Shown: positions 17,342-25,972 of the stretch, piece by piece | How positions within the stretch are numbered: the first letter of the stretch is position 1 | How the letters are laid out: every line of letters starts with the position of its first letter | From: Anaerolineales bacterium UBA2395 | GTDB lineage: Bacteria; Chloroflexota; Anaerolineae; Anaerolineales; Villigracilaceae | Direction: 5' to 3' | DNA length: 64,000 nt | Assembly: GCA_002343775.1 (NCBI GenBank) | Contig: DDSH01000005.1 | Location: forward strand, 1 to 64,000 | Made by a program: the position numbers and the translations under genes | The notes under the pieces: generated by a model | Databases searched by the model: none | Told to the model about the DNA's origin: nothing | The model's input: the letters and a program-made list of their open reading frames with translations, nothing else

Positions 17342-17710
17342 CTATCCTTTAACGTAGGACAGTTTCTCCGATATCAAGCCTTCCTTCAATTTGAATACAT
17401 CCACACCGCGGACGTGTCCACTTCCCCAGGTGTATTTCCAGCGCAGAATGCAGCGGTTTCCGAATCCAAATATTTCCTCGATCTCGATGTGCGCATTGGG
17501 TGACTCGCGAAAGAATTCCCGCCAAAACCGGGTGACAGCCTCTTTGCCAGTGTAAAGAGTGCCATCCGGGGCGGGATGCGTGTTCTCGAAGATGCAGTCC
17601 TCGCTCATCCAAGTCATCATTCCATCAACATCATGGTTGTTGAAAGCCTCATTGAAATCAAGGACGATGCGCACTGCCGCTTCAATTTTTGACATACGGG
17701 CGGGAGACAT
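17342..17710 (-). CDS. SnoaL-like (NTF2-fold) protein
   Basis: 122 residues of the NTF2-like cone fold: helix VLDFNEAFNNHDVDGMMTWM, a central TGKEAVTRFWREFF and alternating strands at the end. Such proteins are small isomerases, hydratases or ligand binders; function here is unknown. AAAGGAG precedes the ATG at 17710. First of a minus-strand run but 18 bases downstream of a GNAT gene, probably one operon. Confidence 0.85.
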   Translation of the reverse strand: MSPARMSKIEAAVRIVLDFNEAFNNHDVDGMMTWMSEDCIFENTHPAPDGTLYTGKEAVTRFWREFFRESPNAHIEIEEIFGFGNRCILRWKYTWGSGHVRGVDVFKLKEGLISEKLSYVKG

Positions 17711-17727
17711 AATAAATTGCTCCTTTC

Positions 17728-18189
17728 TTATCGGTGGGTGATGACACGTTTTTCGAAGCAGATGCTATCTTCTATTTCCGCGTATTGCCCGTAATTGGGG
17801 ATAATCTGATACCCGTTCTTTTTATAGAGCGCGATGGCTTCGGGTTGCTTCTTGCCGGTTTCTAAAATACAAGTTGCATAACCTAATTCGGCTGACCATC
17901 TTTCCAATTCATTTAGCACCCGACTGGCAATGCCTTTACCGCGATGACCGGGTAGGGTGTACATCCGTTTGACTTCCATGATGCCCGGCTGATATTCCTT
18001 AATCGCGCCGCACCCGATCGGTTTTTCCTCTTCATAGACCAAAACCACACATCTGATTTTGTCGATCTTGTTGAATTGTGCGTAAAATGCGTGCTCACTT
18101 CCGTCCCGTTCGGCAAGATCCGCGTCAAGATGTTTGACGAGATAAATAAAATCGAGGTTCTCTGAGTCCGTTCTTTTTACAGTAAGCAT
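17728..18189 (-). CDS. GNAT-family N-acetyltransferase
   Basis: 153 residues. Acetyl-CoA site RMYTLPGHRGKGIASRVL (R-G-K-G-I-A) and C-terminal EAIALYKKNGYQIIPNYG are GNAT hallmarks. An AAAGG site precedes the ATG. Neighbours are small stress- or maintenance-type genes with no shared pathway. Confidence 0.9.
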   Translation of the reverse strand: MLTVKRTDSENLDFIYLVKHLDADLAERDGSEHAFYAQFNKIDKIRCVVLVYEEEKPIGCGAIKEYQPGIMEVKRMYTLPGHRGKGIASRVLNELERWSAELGYATCILETGKKQPEAIALYKKNGYQIIPNYGQYAEIEDSICFEKRVITHR

Positions 18190-18197
18190 TGAGACCT

Positions 18198-18539
18198 TTA
18201 TCTGTTTGGTTTGAAAGTCAACAAAGCGGATAAACCAACCGTCAACATAACCAATAGGAAAAGAATCGTCCGTGGAGCGCCGCCTTGCTCGGGGTTGGTG
18301 AATCCTTCCTGAAGTAGAAAGAGAAAGTTGAGTATTAGATACAAACCGACCAAACTGATGGATACACCAAGAACATTATCTTTCAGTTTGCCGGCTGCCA
18401 TCGATCCCAGCCATACCAAAATCACGATATTTGAGGTGACTCGCAGGAATTCCAACTGATCTGTCGCGGCATGAATGGTGATATCGAATATCTGAATGAG
18501 TGCGATTGCAATGGTCAGAAGAAGCCAGATTCTCTGCAT
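18198..18539 (-). CDS. Small four-helix membrane protein
   Basis: 113 residues with about four hydrophobic segments (LLLTIAIALIQIF; IVILVWLGSM; VSISLVGLYLILNFLFLL; TILFLLVMLTVGLSALL). No family recognised. Good ribosome site (GAAAGGAT). Lies between a GNAT and a cupin gene with short gaps on the same strand. Confidence 0.75.
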   Translation of the reverse strand: MQRIWLLLTIAIALIQIFDITIHAATDQLEFLRVTSNIVILVWLGSMAAGKLKDNVLGVSISLVGLYLILNFLFLLQEGFTNPEQGGAPRTILFLLVMLTVGLSALLTFKPNR

Positions 18540-18553
18540 GAGATAATCCTTTC

Positions 18554-19078
18554 TTAACTTGCGAATCCTTCCGGCATGGAAGTCTCTCCACCGGATAAGC
18601 CATACACCAAAATATCCTTTTCACGATCCGGGTAGAATTTTAGCAACTCCGCCTGTGTGCCGCCGGTAAAGATATCGTCAGTAAAGCCGGGGGCGAGTGT
18701 GCAGCCAAAGAGCGAATACCGACCACCATCCATGCAGTGACCCGCCTGCCACACATTTGCAGGAATTACAAATTGAACCAGATGCCCTTTGAGCGGTTCG
18801 CTTCCAAGAATTACATCACGGCTGGAACCATCGGGATACAGTAGGATCAGTCGCAGTGGATCGCCGCCATAGAAATGCCACATTTCATCAAGGGACAGTT
18901 TGTGAAAGCAGGAAATGCTGCGCGGCGCATGGCAATACATCCCGATCATCCCTGTTCCGTAAGGCTTGCCATTGGGCAGACTCTCTGCCGAGCGATAGGT
19001 ACTTGTAAATAGAGTTCCTTCCACGGGCAGCGGCTGAAACTTGTAATGGTCGATCAATGACTGGATTTCCGCGTCCAT
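18554..19078 (-). CDS. Cupin-fold protein (DUF985 type)
   Basis: 174 residues. GTMIGMYCHAPRSISCFHKL-type strand followed by SLDEMWHFYGGDPLRL and a later GCTLAPGFTDDIF match the DUF985/Cupin_5 family, whose members are single-cupin proteins of mostly unknown role, some sugar-related. Starts with GGAG seven bases upstream. Confidence 0.87.
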   Translation of the reverse strand: MDAEIQSLIDHYKFQPLPVEGTLFTSTYRSAESLPNGKPYGTGMIGMYCHAPRSISCFHKLSLDEMWHFYGGDPLRLILLYPDGSSRDVILGSEPLKGHLVQFVIPANVWQAGHCMDGGRYSLFGCTLAPGFTDDIFTGGTQAELLKFYPDREKDILVYGLSGGETSMPEGFAS

Positions 19079-19094
19079 TTCAACTCCAGACGTT

Positions 19095-19574
19095 TCAATT
19101 GTTCTTTATCGTCAGATTGACAACAGCCGCGTGGCTGGCTTGGACCAAATTCTCCGGTGTGATCATGATCTCTTCGCCCCACTGACCGGCGCCCGTTCCA
19201 AGGATTGGCTCGTCCATCAGAGTCGCTTCGAGGAAGGAACGAAATCCTTCGGGCTGCCAGCCAAAGGCGGGGATCGAACCGATGACATATCCTGTGATCT
19301 CTTTCACTTTTTCAGGAGGCGCCATTTGAATGTTGCGAGAGCCGATGGCTTTTTTTAAGTTTCCTGAAATGGCGTTCTGATCGCCGCCCAGCATGACCAA
19401 CACACATTCCGCTGTGTCCACCACCTGAAAGATAAGGGTCTTTACCGCCTGTCGTTCAGGAAAGCCCAAAACTCTGGCGACGTTTGCCGCACCTTTTTCA
19501 GTTTCGGGTGAAAAACTTTTTGCTTCATAGGGAATGTTGTTTTTATCAAGATGCAAATGCGCAGGGAGTTTCAT
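19095..19574 (-). CDS. YbaK/ProX-type aminoacyl-tRNA deacylase
   Basis: 159 residues. Conserved Lys in QAVKTLIFQV, the central VLVMLGGDQNAISGNLKKAIG and a late GSIPAFGW (the G-x-[SV]-P-x-G motif) are those of YbaK domain editing factors that hydrolyse mischarged tRNA (Cys-tRNA-Pro or similar). Overlaps the upstream gluconokinase gene by four bases (ATGA). Confidence 0.9.
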   Translation of the reverse strand: MKLPAHLHLDKNNIPYEAKSFSPETEKGAANVARVLGFPERQAVKTLIFQVVDTAECVLVMLGGDQNAISGNLKKAIGSRNIQMAPPEKVKEITGYVIGSIPAFGWQPEGFRSFLEATLMDEPILGTGAGQWGEEIMITPENLVQASHAAVVNLTIKNN

Positions 19575-20041
19575 AGGTGTAGTCCTTTATGAATGATGGC
19601 AAGGATTTCGTCAGGCGTATGAGTTATGTCGACAATGAGGGCGTCTTTGGGTTCTTCCAATGCCTCGAACTGACTGGCTAACAATTTTACCGGCATGTAA
19701 TGGTCTGTGCGGTTTTTCAACCGGCTTTCCACCTGCTCGAAGGTGCCTTTCAGGTAAACAAAATGGACCTGGTCGTGAATTGCGAGGATGCGACGATAGG
19801 AACGCTTCAAGGCGGAACATGCCAATACACCATGAGTGGTTTTGAGGAGCAGTGCCCGCAGATTCTCCAGCCACTCTCTGCGATCTTCGTCGGTCAATGG
19901 GGTACCCAGGGACATTTTTGCGCGATTTTCTACTGAATGGAAATCGTCCGCATCGAAAAAAGACCAATGGAGTTTACGCGCCAACAGCGAACCCACGGTG
20001 GTCTTCCCCGAACCCGAAACGCCCATGACGATGATGATCAC
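19571..20041 (-). CDS. gntK: Gluconokinase (GntK-type)
   Basis: Phosphorylates gluconate to 6-phosphogluconate. 156 residues from a GTG start at 20041 that overlaps the stop of the EamA gene as GTGA. P-loop MGVSGSGKTT, DADDFHSVENRAKM for substrate binding, LACSALKRSYR and a YLKGT strand match the small GntK family. A longer frame to 20209 lacks conserved sequence. Paired with an EamA transporter gene and YbaK in one coupled unit. Confidence 0.93.
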   Translation of the reverse strand: MIIIVMGVSGSGKTTVGSLLARKLHWSFFDADDFHSVENRAKMSLGTPLTDEDRREWLENLRALLLKTTHGVLACSALKRSYRRILAIHDQVHFVYLKGTFEQVESRLKNRTDHYMPVKLLASQFEALEEPKDALIVDITHTPDEILAIIHKGLHL

Positions 20042-20958
20042 GATTTTCTCGAAGCCAGATAAATACCGGTCAAAATAAATGCGCCGCCGACCAGGACTGC
20101 CAGCGCCGGCGTCTCGTTCAAAATAAAATATGCCAATACCGCGCTGCCGATGGGTTCGCCCAGCGTGGTCACAGCCACGAGTGCGGCAGGTAAATACTTC
20201 AATGCCCAATTGTAGGTGGAATGTCCGATCAATTGGGGAATGGCAGCCAGCAGGAAGATCCAGCCGTAGGTTTGTGGCGCGAACCCCGCCGGCGAATCGC
20301 CAGCGATGACCATGATGACAATCAGAACAAACGCGGCAATTCCGTACACCAAAAAAATGTACGGGATGAGCGACATACCTGCGCGCAATTTTCTACCGAT
20401 GATCAGATAACCGGTCACTGTCCATGCTCCGACAAGGGCGAGGAAATTACCCCACATGGCTGGACCTTGCAAAACATCTGCGAGGGCGGGGCAGGCAAGC
20501 CCTGCATCCCACACACACGCATCAGACAACCCGATGATGGTCCCGCCGACCAAAGCCAATCCCAACCCGATAATCGCTGTCCGCGAGACGTGCTCTTTCA
20601 GCAGCATGGGCGAAAGCAGCGCCACCCACAGCGGACCTGTACTGACAAAGACCACCGAGCTTGCCACGCTGGTGAATTCCAGTGAAGTGATCCAGGTGGC
20701 AAAGTGTACGGCGAGAAAAATGCCCGAGGAAACTGCCAGCAACCATTCGGTCTGTGTGAGGTGTTTGATCTCATCCCGATGACGAATCAATGCAAGCGGT
20801 GCAAGTAGCATTGTGGCAAAGGTCAATCGCAGCGCGGCAATGACCAGCGAAGGCGCCCCATCCATTTGTGCAAAACGAATGAAGATGCTTGCTGTCGAAA
20901 CCGCAAGGATGGCAATGACAATGGCGATGGGGAGCAGGAAGCGGGTGCGTGAATTCAT
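20038..20958 (-). CDS. EamA-family (DMT superfamily) transporter
   Basis: 306 residues with ten predicted helices and two EamA repeats; landmarks are FIRFAQMDGAPSLVIAALRLT in the first repeat and TTLGEPIGSAVLAYFIL in the second, a classic DMT end. Substrate unknown. ATG at 20958 is preferred over a TTG at 20994. Its stop overlaps the gluconokinase start, so both are probably co-expressed. Confidence 0.9.
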   Translation of the reverse strand: MNSRTRFLLPIAIVIAILAVSTASIFIRFAQMDGAPSLVIAALRLTFATMLLAPLALIRHRDEIKHLTQTEWLLAVSSGIFLAVHFATWITSLEFTSVASSVVFVSTGPLWVALLSPMLLKEHVSRTAIIGLGLALVGGTIIGLSDACVWDAGLACPALADVLQGPAMWGNFLALVGAWTVTGYLIIGRKLRAGMSLIPYIFLVYGIAAFVLIVIMVIAGDSPAGFAPQTYGWIFLLAAIPQLIGHSTYNWALKYLPAALVAVTTLGEPIGSAVLAYFILNETPALAVLVGGAFILTGIYLASRKS

Positions 20959-20983
20959 AATGCCGCCAAGTCTACCGCAAAAC

Positions 20984-21012
20984 TTGCGCAACAAAACAAG
21001 TTATGCTACATT
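20984..21012 (+). promoter_or_regulatory. Promoter of the 77-residue gene
   Basis: TTGCGC at 20984-20989 and TACATT at 21007-21012, spacer 17, with TG before the -10 as an extended element. The same TTGCGC -35 precedes the sod gene. Confidence 0.6.
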
Positions 21013-21041
21013 TCAGCATCATTCAAAAAGGAGAACATCTC

Positions 21042-21275
21042 ATGTCTAACGTTAAAACCGAAATTGCAGAATTGGTCGCCAAAAAAGTGAAGATCACCCA
21101 GCCGCAAGCGGAACAGGCTGTGGATGTGGTGCTTGATTTTGTGAAGAAGAAACTGCCCGCCAATGCGGCTGCTCAATTTGATGCCATCCTTGAAGGGAAT
21201 ATTGACCTGAGCGATGGCATTGGTCTCGATGATGCGGCGGGGTTGCTCGGCGGGCTGCTGGGCGGCAAAAAGTAA
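21042..21275 (+). CDS. Small protein of 77 residues, helical, Gly-rich end
   Basis: Residues 1-60 form an amphipathic helical part (VAKKVKITQPQAEQAVDVVL, then FVKKKLPANAAAQFDAIL), ending in a LLGGLLGGKK tail. The pattern resembles the DUF2267-like or DUF937-like small helical proteins, but I cannot place it firmly. Start at 21042 after AAAAGGAG. It has its own promoter and no shared operon. Function unknown. Confidence 0.78.
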   Translation: MSNVKTEIAELVAKKVKITQPQAEQAVDVVLDFVKKKLPANAAAQFDAILEGNIDLSDGIGLDDAAGLLGGLLGGKK

Positions 21276-21357
21276 TTCTTACTTTGGCATGGGCGGCGGT
21301 CCGATACTGTCGCCCAATTGTATTTATTAGATATTTGTATAAAAAATTCATTTTATC

Positions 21358-21386
21358 TTGCGCCGTCGTCCAAGGTGGGATAAAAT
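21358..21386 (+). promoter_or_regulatory. Promoter of superoxide dismutase
   Basis: TTGCGC at 21358-21363 and TAAAAT at 21381-21386, spacer 17, 40 bases before the ATG at 21426. Confidence 0.65.
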
Positions 21387-21425
21387 CTAATCAGCGTAAA
21401 AATCAACCAAACAGGAGAGACTCTC

Positions 21426-22031
21426 ATGGCTTTTGAACTGCCGAAACTTCCCTATGCCTATGATGCGCTCGAACCGCATATCGATGCCCGCACCATGGAA
21501 ATCCACCACACCAAGCATCATCAGACGTACATTACCAATTTGAACGGCGCCATCGAAAAGACCCCCGAACTTGCCGGAAAATCCCTCGAAGAATTGCTCA
21601 GCGATCTGAATGCCATCCCCGAAGGTGTGCGCATGGTCGTGCGCAATCACGGCGGCGGCACCTACAATCACAACCTTTTCTGGGAGGTCATGGGACCAAA
21701 CGGTGGCGGCGAACCCAAAGGCGATTTGATGAAGGCTATCGAAGCCTCCTTCAAATCCTTCGATGCGTTCAAGACCGAATTCAATGCAGCTGCCACCTCA
21801 CGCTTCGGCTCTGGCTGGGGCTGGCTGGTCAAAAAGAGCGGCGGTTTGGCTGTCGTCTCGACCCCCAATCAGGATACACCGCTATCCGAAGGCATGACGC
21901 CCATCCTCGGCATTGATGTGTGGGAGCACGCCTATTACCTTAACTATCAAAATCGCCGCCCCGATTACATCGCCGCTTTCTGGAATGTTATCAATTGGGA
22001 TGTGGTTGCCGCGAAGTTTGCCGCAAAGTAA
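21426..22031 (+). CDS. sodA: Superoxide dismutase, Fe/Mn type
   Basis: Converts superoxide to hydrogen peroxide and oxygen. 201 residues. First metal His27 in MEIHHTKHHQTY, second His in the GGGTYNHNLFWE block, and Asp and His in IDVWEHAYYLNYQNRR, with GSGWGWLV between. Metal preference cannot be read with confidence, so the symbol is generic. GGAG-type site AGGAGAGA precedes the start. It has its own promoter and a strong terminator. Confidence 0.96.
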   Translation: MAFELPKLPYAYDALEPHIDARTMEIHHTKHHQTYITNLNGAIEKTPELAGKSLEELLSDLNAIPEGVRMVVRNHGGGTYNHNLFWEVMGPNGGGEPKGDLMKAIEASFKSFDAFKTEFNAAATSRFGSGWGWLVKKSGGLAVVSTPNQDTPLSEGMTPILGIDVWEHAYYLNYQNRRPDYIAAFWNVINWDVVAAKFAAK

Positions 22032-22045
22032 GCATTTCAAAGTTC

Positions 22046-22085
22046 AAATCCCTCCGGCAGGCGCACTGCCGGAGGGATTTTTTTA
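22046..22085 (+). terminator. Terminator after superoxide dismutase
   Basis: A perfect 15-base stem (22046-22060 with 22066-22080), five-base loop and a T-run. Very strong. Confidence 0.95.
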
Positions 22086-22094
22086 ATTTCCACC

Positions 22095-22122
22095 TTGCCA
22101 CTCGGGTAAAGATAGTTATAAT
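22095..22122 (+). promoter_or_regulatory. Promoter of the ferredoxin gene
   Basis: TTGCCA at 22095-22100 and TATAAT at 22117-22122 with a 16-base spacer. A second TATAAT at 22141-22146 has no matching -35. Confidence 0.65.
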
Positions 22123-22165
22123 AGTGTCATCACGTTTGTCTATAATCCCACAAGGAGAAAATAAC

Positions 22166-22579
22166 ATGACCCACATTATTACAAGCCTGTGCGTGCGCGA
22201 CCGTGGTTGTATCGAAGTCTGCCCGGTGGAATGTATCGTGCCTGGCAACCCGGCGGATGGATTCCCGATGGTTTACATCGATCCCGATACCTGCATTGAC
22301 TGCGGTGCATGCGTGCCGGAATGCCCCTTTGCCGCCATCTTCCCCGAAGACGAAGTGCCCTCAGCCTATACCGCCAAAGGTGGCGAATACATCAATCGCG
22401 TTGGTCTGACCGGGCATTATGAAGGCACCAACCATCACGGCAAGCAGGTTGTTCTCGAAACCACCCGCCAGTTGGATGCCGGCGAAGTTATCGATCTCAC
22501 CGCCGACACCCCGCTTAACTACGACTTCTTCAAGAGTGGTCCCGGCTACTCCGCCAAGGATAACGACAGCGGTTCATAG
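22166..22579 (+). CDS. Ferredoxin with two clusters (3Fe-4S/4Fe-4S type)
   Basis: 137 residues. First cluster region CVRDRGCIEVCPVEC, second CIDCGACVPECPFAAIF, like the 7Fe ferredoxins of Mycobacterium and Thermus (FdxA group), in which the first site holds a 3Fe or 4Fe cluster. A C-terminal tail of about 70 residues (GKQVVLETTRQLDAG) follows. Start at 22166 after AAGGAG. Monocistronic with its own promoter and terminator. Electron carrier; partner enzyme unknown. Confidence 0.93.
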   Translation: MTHIITSLCVRDRGCIEVCPVECIVPGNPADGFPMVYIDPDTCIDCGACVPECPFAAIFPEDEVPSAYTAKGGEYINRVGLTGHYEGTNHHGKQVVLETTRQLDAGEVIDLTADTPLNYDFFKSGPGYSAKDNDSGS

Positions 22580-22590
22580 CAACCGAAACC

Positions 22591-22624
22591 AAAAGGGTCA
22601 GGCAATCTGCCTGACCCTTTTTTG
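22591..22624. terminator. Bidirectional terminator between ferredoxin and SEDS-PBP gene
   Basis: AAAAGGGTCAGGCA (22591-22604) pairs perfectly with TGCCTGACCCTTTT (22608-22621) around three bases, with T-runs on both strands. The convergent genes end just outside it. Confidence 0.94.
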
Positions 22625-22626
22625 AT

Positions 22627-25047
22627 TCATTGATTCAAGACAAAATCCAAAAAACTGGCACCGATGGATCTGACAAGGGAAGGATTGTTTTCCTCCAGCG
22701 ATACCACCAAAGTCAATGGCGTGCCCCGCCAATTTGGGAGAGTCCCTGCCACCAGCCAGGTGATCCTCGCTGAATCATGACTAGCCTGACCCACATGACT
22801 CCAATACGGTTTTCCCTGCTGAAGAAAGGACAACGCCGCCTCATCCGCGGATTGGGCATTCAACACCTCCCGCGGCTGACCCAACGCTGGCAGCACCACC
22901 CATCCCTGCTCGGGCGTATTGACCGCCGTGGCAAGTCTCGGGGACGGCAGAACTCCATGATGGCTCAACGCTGCGGCGGCAGTTACTACATGCAGTGGAC
23001 TGGCGCGCAAATCCTGCATGTTGACTGTCTCGGTTTCAAAGGCAGTGGTCGTACTGATGGGAAGGGCTTCGAACAACCCCAGTTCTTTGTAAAACTCCTC
23101 GAGCTGCATTTCAGACGGTTGATTTTCGCCAAATTTGGCTCGTAACAAAGGCAGTAGCGATGTGCCAATGGGATAGAGTCCCTGTGTCGCGCGGTTGAGA
23201 AGGGGTGCGTTTGCGTCCCGTGCCAGCGCATCCCCTTCGGTATCCAAATTATTTGGGTCGTAGGTTGGGTGCGATGCCATGACCAGAACCTCACCGGTCT
23301 CGGCATTTAGCAAAATGATCGCACCGCGATGTTCTCCGAGCAGCTGGTCGGCTTGGGCTTGCAGGGTCAGGTTCAGGCTCAGGCGCACGTCCAACCCGGC
23401 TGGGGGAGTTCCATACAGCAGTTGATTCCAAAGGATCAGGCTGGTGGGGTTTCCCTGCAAACCACGCAGGTAATTGTCGAGGCTTGCTTCTAATCCCGCC
23501 TGCCCATAGACGGGGTGCGTATAGCCAATTACTGAGGCAAGGTCTGGATACAAATATGAGCGGAGGAAAGAGCCGCTTTTCCCTTGGGTTATGTTGATCG
23601 GCTGGTTGTTGGTATCCACCAACTCGCCGCGTTCCACAAAGCGATCTGCGATGGCGCGGCGGGGATTGTCTGTGCGGGTGAGTAGGTCGGGAGCACGGAT
23701 GATCGCCCACCAGGCGGTTGTCAGGGCGCAGGTAGCAAAACCTAAAGCCAGCCCGCCAGCAAGCAGGGAGTAGGGTTTGGGGTCGCGTAGTTCGGCTGGT
23801 TCTTCGTCTTCGGTGTTGCTGATGGTGAGCAGCAGGAACATGGCGAAGTAGGATGTTAACAGCGAGGAGCCGCCATAGGAGACGAATGGCAGGGTCACAC
23901 CGGTTAATGGCAACAAGCGGATGTTTCCGCCGATGATAAGAAGGCTTTGTATACCGAGATACGTCACCACGCCAGCGGCAAGGTAACGTTTGAACCTGTC
24001 TGCGGCGCGCAGCGAGGTGATCAACCCACGGGCGAGGATCAGCCATATGAGGGCTATCAAGCCCAAGATCCCGAATAGACCGGTTTCTTCTGCGATGGCA
24101 GCATAAATAAAATCGGAGATGGCGACAGGCACCAACAGCGGGCTGCCGATCCCAATCCCCCTGCCGATAGTGCCGCCATTTGCCACAGCCAGAAGAGATT
24201 GCACGATCTGATAGGAGTTGCCAGTGGGGTCTTCCCACGGGCTGAGCCAGCCCATCACGCGGACTTGGATGATGTCGATCATGAAGTACCCGACCAACAG
24301 GGCGCAGGAAAGCACAACGATGGCGCTAAAAATGACCCTGCGTCTGCCGGTGGCGATGAAGATCATGATCGTAAAAATGGTGATAAAGATGGAGGCGGTT
24401 CCAAGGTCTCTCTGGACGAGGAGTAGTAACAGCGCCAAACCGGTGACCAGCAGCGTGGGGATGAGCAGCGGCAGGGAGATCAACCGTATGTTGGCGCGAT
24501 CTGCCAGATAGGCGGCGAGGTAGATGACCAGCAGGATCTTCAGCGGTTCAGACGGTTGGAAGTACACCCCGCAGCACCCCAACCACAAACGTGGACCAAT
24601 ACCGAGCGGATTTGTCCCGAAGATCAGGGTGAGGGCGGTGATAAGCAAGCCCCCGCTTAGGATCAGATATTTATATCTTCGCAATAAACTGAAATGGCGG
24701 TTGAAATGTAACGCCAGAATGAAAACCATAACGCTGATCCCCAGCCATGCGGTTTGTCGCAACCCAAAGTTTTCGTCCAACCTCCAAATGGTGAGGAGTC
24801 CCCAGCCGCTCAATAAAGCCGCCGCCGGAAAGATGTATGGATCGCGTTCGGGTAGGTACTTGATGGCGGCGTGGTTTGCCAACGCTACGAGAACAGCCCA
24901 CGCAAGGAAACCTGCCCAGTGCGAGAGGCGATAATCCACGTCCCAGGAGCGTTCGCGTACTGCGGGTGCAAGGGTAAGGATAATGGATTGTAAAAAGAGA
25001 AAAAGTGCCGCCCATTGCAGCAGGCGGTTTTGGGTTTTGTCATTCAT
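22627..25047 (-). CDS. SEDS (RodA/FtsW-type) glycosyltransferase fused to degenerate penicillin-binding domain
   Basis: 806 residues. Residues about 40-410 are a SEDS polymerase: QPSEPLKILLV, GIGIGSPLLVPVAISDFIYA with the catalytic-type Asp312, IAEETGLFG and LPFVSYGGSSLL. Residues about 465-560 match the PBP dimerisation region and 570-806 the transpeptidase domain (GAIILLNAETGEVLVMASHP, then LNRATQGLYPIG). Where active enzymes have GSTFK, this has GTSLL (Thr629, Leu632), and the KTG site reads HVGQAS. So the polymerase looks intact but the transpeptidase dead. Lies downstream of FHA genes and mtnP. Fusion of RodA/FtsW with a PBP in one chain is unusual; an artefact is unlikely as the frame is continuous. 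Confidence 0.92.
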   Translation of the reverse strand: MNDKTQNRLLQWAALFLFLQSIILTLAPAVRERSWDVDYRLSHWAGFLAWAVLVALANHAAIKYLPERDPYIFPAAALLSGWGLLTIWRLDENFGLRQTAWLGISVMVFILALHFNRHFSLLRRYKYLILSGGLLITALTLIFGTNPLGIGPRLWLGCCGVYFQPSEPLKILLVIYLAAYLADRANIRLISLPLLIPTLLVTGLALLLLLVQRDLGTASIFITIFTIMIFIATGRRRVIFSAIVVLSCALLVGYFMIDIIQVRVMGWLSPWEDPTGNSYQIVQSLLAVANGGTIGRGIGIGSPLLVPVAISDFIYAAIAEETGLFGILGLIALIWLILARGLITSLRAADRFKRYLAAGVVTYLGIQSLLIIGGNIRLLPLTGVTLPFVSYGGSSLLTSYFAMFLLLTISNTEDEEPAELRDPKPYSLLAGGLALGFATCALTTAWWAIIRAPDLLTRTDNPRRAIADRFVERGELVDTNNQPINITQGKSGSFLRSYLYPDLASVIGYTHPVYGQAGLEASLDNYLRGLQGNPTSLILWNQLLYGTPPAGLDVRLSLNLTLQAQADQLLGEHRGAIILLNAETGEVLVMASHPTYDPNNLDTEGDALARDANAPLLNRATQGLYPIGTSLLPLLRAKFGENQPSEMQLEEFYKELGLFEALPISTTTAFETETVNMQDLRASPLHVVTAAAALSHHGVLPSPRLATAVNTPEQGWVVLPALGQPREVLNAQSADEAALSFLQQGKPYWSHVGQASHDSARITWLVAGTLPNWRGTPLTLVVSLEENNPSLVRSIGASFLDFVLNQ

Positions 25048-25108
25048 CCGGTTAATGGTACATCACTTTGGAGAAGTCCATGGTGTTTGGTTTCCCCAGC
25101 CGATGAAT

Positions 25109-25972
25109 CTATTTGTAGTATTTGCCGACGAGGGTTTTCAGTTTTTCGAACGTGGCAGCGGGAATGATCTTGGGGTCGGTGATGAGAGCGGCTGCCAGGG
25201 CATTTTCACACGCACAGGTGCGTTCTGGGTTTAAAGTCCGTGCCAGGTTGCGAATGGCTGTCTGTGCGACCTCGGTGTTTTTGTTAAGGGTTTGAATGAC
25301 CATTTCCACAGTCACAGGTGATTCGCTGACATGCCAGACGTCGTAATCGGTGACGTGTGCCATCGTGGCGTAACACATTTCCGCTTCGCGGGCGAGGAAT
25401 GCTTCGGGTGAAGCGGTCATACCGATGATGGACATGCCCCAGGAGCGATACGTTTGCGATTCCGCTTTGGTGGAGAAGCGCGGACCCTCGATGGTGATTA
25501 AACTTCCACCCTTGTGGGTTTTCGCACCCGTGGCGCGTACCGCCGCCTCCAATTGATCGGAGAGGTTTGAGCAAAATGGGTCGGCAACGCTGATGTGAGT
25601 CACCAGGCCTTCGCCGAAGAAAGTCCGCGGGCGATGGTGGGTGAAATCGAAGATGTTATCCGGGATGACGATGTGCCCCGGTGCGTAGTCCTCGCGCAGT
25701 GAGCCACAGGCGCTGATACTGAGTACCTGCTGTACGCCGAGCGATTTGAGGGCGTAGATGTTCGCGCGGTAGGGCACTTCACTGGGGGTGATGTGATGTC
25801 CGATGCCATGCCGCGCGAGAAAGGCGACCCGCTTGCCTTCCAGTGTGCCAACTGTAATGGGTGCGCTGGGTTTTCCGAACGGCGTGTCGAGGTTGATCTC
25901 TTCGGTGGATTCCAGTCCCGGCATGTGGTAAAGCCCGGAACCGCCGATGATGGCAAGGGTCGGATTGTTCAT
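25109..25972 (-). CDS. mtnP: S-methyl-5'-thioadenosine phosphorylase
   Basis: Cleaves methylthioadenosine to adenine and methylthioribose-1-phosphate in methionine salvage. 287 residues. Phosphate loop GGSGLYHMPGL at residue 10, purine-nucleoside phosphorylase block SACGSLREDYAPGHIVIPD and IEGPRFSTKAESQTYRSWG, plus GMTASPEAFLAREAEMCYA. Its start overlaps the FHA gene stop by four bases (ATGA), so it is expressed with the FHA genes and the SEDS fusion below it. Confidence 0.95.
   Translation of the reverse strand: MNNPTLAIIGGSGLYHMPGLESTEEINLDTPFGKPSAPITVGTLEGKRVAFLARHGIGHHITPSEVPYRANIYALKSLGVQQVLSISACGSLREDYAPGHIVIPDNIFDFTHHRPRTFFGEGLVTHISVADPFCSNLSDQLEAAVRATGAKTHKGGSLITIEGPRFSTKAESQTYRSWGMSIIGMTASPEAFLAREAEMCYATMAHVTDYDVWHVSESPVTVEMVIQTLNKNTEVAQTAIRNLARTLNPERTCACENALAAALITDPKIIPAATFEKLKTLVGKYYK

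Noticed and set aside
20042..20209. Extension of gluconokinase
   Set aside because: The region is coding for the EamA protein in another frame and adds no conserved sequence before the P-loop.
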